Origin: Actinomycetes bacterium | GTDB taxonomy: Bacteria > Actinomycetota > Acidimicrobiia > Spongiisociales > UBA5794 | NCBI GenBank assembly: GCA_023336815.1 | Contig: JAMBLJ010000134.1 | Span: forward strand, 1-35,188 | Direction: 5' to 3' | Length of the DNA: 35,188 bases | Part shown: positions 33,119 through 35,188 of the stretch, one piece after another | How positions within the stretch are numbered: position 1 is the first letter of the stretch | Layout of the letters: every line of letters begins with the position of its first letter | Position numbers and translations under genes: made by a program | Notes under the pieces: model-generated | What the model saw: only the letters and a program-made list of their open reading frames with translations | What the model was told of the DNA's origin: nothing | Databases searched by the model: none

Positions 33119-34929
33119 CCACGCAACGAACACCATGGTTCGGGCGTGTGCTGTGGGAGTTGATCCGACGCCAGCCGATCAGATACGCCTTTGCCTTGTT
33201 CCTCTGGATAGCTATCTGGACCATGCCGATCCTCGTTGGGTTGATCATCGCCCGGTTCTTCGACCTGCTTGTCGACGGAATCGAGGTCGATCAGTTGGCG
33301 TGGATCATCGCAGCGACGTTTGCCTATGCCCTCGGTCGGTCGGTGTTCATCTTCCTCGGCATGCGCAACCATGGATCGCTGCTGTTCCGCGCCGGAGCGC
33401 TCATGCGTCGGAACCTGCTCGAGCGTGTCTACGAGCTTCCTGGGGCAGCGGGCCTCGACGAGGCACCTGGCGAAGTCGTCAGCCGGTTCCGCGACGATGT
33501 CGAACACGTCGTCGAACCGTTCGATATCAGCGTCGACATCTTCGGCGCAGGGATCGCAGGTGTCATCTCATTCGTGATCTTGTGGAATATCGATCCGGTC
33601 ATCACGCTCGTCGTGTCGATCCCGGTGGTCGTCGTGGGTGTTGTTGCCAACCGCACAGGAGCGGTTGTGCGTCGATACCGAAGTGATGCCCGCGACGCCA
33701 CCGAAGCGATCACGGGGTTCCTTGGCGAGACCTTCGCCGCGGCCCAGTCCGTCAAGGTCGCGGGTGCGGAGCCACACATGCTGGAACGGTTCAAGACCCT
33801 CAACGATGTGCGGCGCACGATGATGGTCAAGGATCGCACACTCACAGCGGTGCTCGAGGCGACGTTCCGCAACACGGTCAACATCGGAACGGGACTCATC
33901 CTGCTGCTCGCTGCCGGACGTCTCGGTGCAACTGGGTCAGCGGGAATCTCGATCGGCCAGTTCGCCCTGTTCGTCTATTTGATAGCACAGGTGACGGATT
34001 CGGCTTACTTCTACGGCATGTTCATCGCGCGCGCCAAACAGGGCTCTGTGTCAGCGGAGCGTTTGACGAGGACGTTGTCCGGCGAACCCTGGGATCGGAT
34101 CCTTTCCCCGTCTCCGCTCTATCTCGAAACTGACGGTCGAACTCCGATCGTGCCGCTCGGAGACCCGGAACCGTTCACCGGGCTTTCTGTGCGCGGCATC
34201 ACGTATCGATATCCATCGTCTGGATTCGGAGTATCCGACGTCGACCTCGAAGTTGGACCAGGAGAATTCGTTGTCGTCACAGGAAAGATCGGATCTGGCA
34301 AGACGACGCTCCTTCGGAGTGTTCTCGGACTCCTCCCGGCCGATTCTGGTTCGGTCGCATGGAACGGTGTGGTCCTCGATGATCCTTCGATAGCGATGAC
34401 GCCTCCCCTGGTTGCCTACACACCCCAGGTGCCTCGTCTGTTCTCGATGTCGCTGCGCAACAACCTCGATCTTGGTGCCGACCTCTCATCGACACAACTC
34501 AACGAGTCGATCCATATCGCAACGATGACGCGAGATCTCGAGACGATGCCCGAAGGTCTCGAGACCCTCATCGGACCTCGCGGTGTGCGGCTATCGGGTG
34601 GTCAGGTGCAGCGTTCGGCGTCAGCTCGGATGTTCGCACGCGAGGCGCAGTTACTGGTTCTCGATGACGTGTCTTCTGCTCTCGATATCGAGACCGAACG
34701 TACGTTGTGGAGCAGGTTGTTCGACGCCCGTTCGGGAGTGGCCGCACTGGTGGTTTCGCACCGACACACCGCCCTGGCACGGGCTGATCGTGTCGTTGTT
34801 ATGGATGCGGGACGTGTTGTTGCCGTCGGAAAGGCGGTTGATCTGGAGCGAACATCAGAAATGTTCCGAGCGATCTGGGAGGGTGCCCTGGGCACCAACG
34901 GAGATGCGACCCGCGGCGTCAGCGGGTGA
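33115..34929 (+). CDS. ABC exporter, permease-ATPase half-transporter 2
   Basis: Walker A GKIGSGKTT; signature LSGGQ; Walker B LLVLDDVSSALD; ATGA overlap with gene 1. Confidence 0.93.
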   Translation: MTTQRTPWFGRVLWELIRRQPIRYAFALFLWIAIWTMPILVGLIIARFFDLLVDGIEVDQLAWIIAATFAYALGRSVFIFLGMRNHGSLLFRAGALMRRNLLERVYELPGAAGLDEAPGEVVSRFRDDVEHVVEPFDISVDIFGAGIAGVISFVILWNIDPVITLVVSIPVVVVGVVANRTGAVVRRYRSDARDATEAITGFLGETFAAAQSVKVAGAEPHMLERFKTLNDVRRTMMVKDRTLTAVLEATFRNTVNIGTGLILLLAAGRLGATGSAGISIGQFALFVYLIAQVTDSAYFYGMFIARAKQGSVSAERLTRTLSGEPWDRILSPSPLYLETDGRTPIVPLGDPEPFTGLSVRGITYRYPSSGFGVSDVDLEVGPGEFVVVTGKIGSGKTTLLRSVLGLLPADSGSVAWNGVVLDDPSIAMTPPLVAYTPQVPRLFSMSLRNNLDLGADLSSTQLNESIHIATMTRDLETMPEGLETLIGPRGVRLSGGQVQRSASARMFAREAQLLVLDDVSSALDIETERTLWSRLFDARSGVAALVVSHRHTALARADRVVVMDAGRVVAVGKAVDLERTSEMFRAIWEGALGTNGDATRGVSG

Positions 34930-35188
34930 TGCCGAGGATCTCGATCTCGAAGGTCAGAGCCTCACCAGCGAGAGGATGGTTCGCGTCGAGTGTGACAGTC
35001 TCGTCGGTCACCTCGAGCACCGTTGCTGGCTGCCCGCTCGTGAGAAATACCTCGTCGCCAGCCTTGACATCACCCTGCTCAGGGTTGAACGGAACCTCTA
35101 TGACGTTCGTGTCACTCCACTCGCCGTACGCATCGATTGGCTCCATGCGGACAGTGTTGACGTCGCCGATCTTGGCGCCAGTTACCGC
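34919..35188 (-). CDS. SlyD/FKBP-type peptidyl-prolyl isomerase, C-terminal part, truncated by window edge
   Basis: AVTGAKIGDVNTVRMEPIDAYGEWSDTNVIEVPFNPEQGDVKAGDEVFLTSGQPATVLEVTDETVTLDANHPLAGEALTFEIEILGITR*; 'ANHPLAGEALTFEIEI' SlyD signature. Open frame extends past the track's ATG to the window end. Confidence 0.88.
   Translation of the reverse strand, partial: AVTGAKIGDVNTVRMEPIDAYGEWSDTNVIEVPFNPEQGDVKAGDEVFLTSGQPATVLEVTDETVTLDANHPLAGEALTFEIEILGITR

Noticed and set aside
1-35188. tRNA, rRNA, transposase, integrase or phage genes
   Set aside because: None recognised by eye on either strand; no evidence that the sulfur operon is a mobile island within this window.

Overview
High-GC window whose gene content looks actinobacterial (3-TM QcrA, leaderless-type promoters; the taxonomy is inference). 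Four blocks: (A) 1-15048, minus strand: one long, tightly packed operon for cytoplasmic sulfur oxidation by the sulfur-oxidizing heterodisulfide-reductase-like (sHdr) route. In transcription order: tusA, two DsrE-family genes, HdrC-like, HdrB-like, HdrA-like, a conserved-hypothetical (sHdrH-like), a fused HdrC/HdrB (HdrD-like, sHdrB3-type) protein, etfB, etfA, a membrane Fe-S ETF:quinone oxidoreductase-like protein (EMO-like), a winged-helix-like protein, a small zinc-finger protein, two tandem GcvH-like lipoate-binding proteins (LbpA-like), a lipoate-protein ligase, a fused SoeB-SoeC-like protein and a truncated SoeA-like molybdoenzyme. A divergent ArsR-family regulator with a palindromic operator candidate flanks the operon. 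(B) 15.7-22.3 kb: mostly ordinary genes (LiaF-like, EamA, ECF sigma coupled to an O6-alkylguanine-DNA alkyltransferase, class-V aminotransferase, alpha/beta hydrolase, zinc-ribbon protein). (C) 22.4-29.5 kb: a cytochrome bc-type complex (b with a fused cytochrome c domain, Rieske, cytochrome c) divergent from two modular cell-surface multi-cytochrome-c proteins (6 and 4 CXXCH motifs) carrying PKD-like and cadherin/VCBS-like domains. (D) 29.6-35.2 kb: hypothetical protein, CPBP membrane protease, a heterodimeric ABC exporter pair with a possible upstream leader peptide, and a truncated SlyD/FKBP-like gene. A dispersed hairpin-type intergenic repeat occurs three times. The sHdr/EtfAB/EMO arrangement resembles, as I recall, a described 'type II' sHdr organisation. 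The parts most likely to be new are the two small genes embedded in it, the paired LbpAs, and the modular multi-cytochrome surface proteins.
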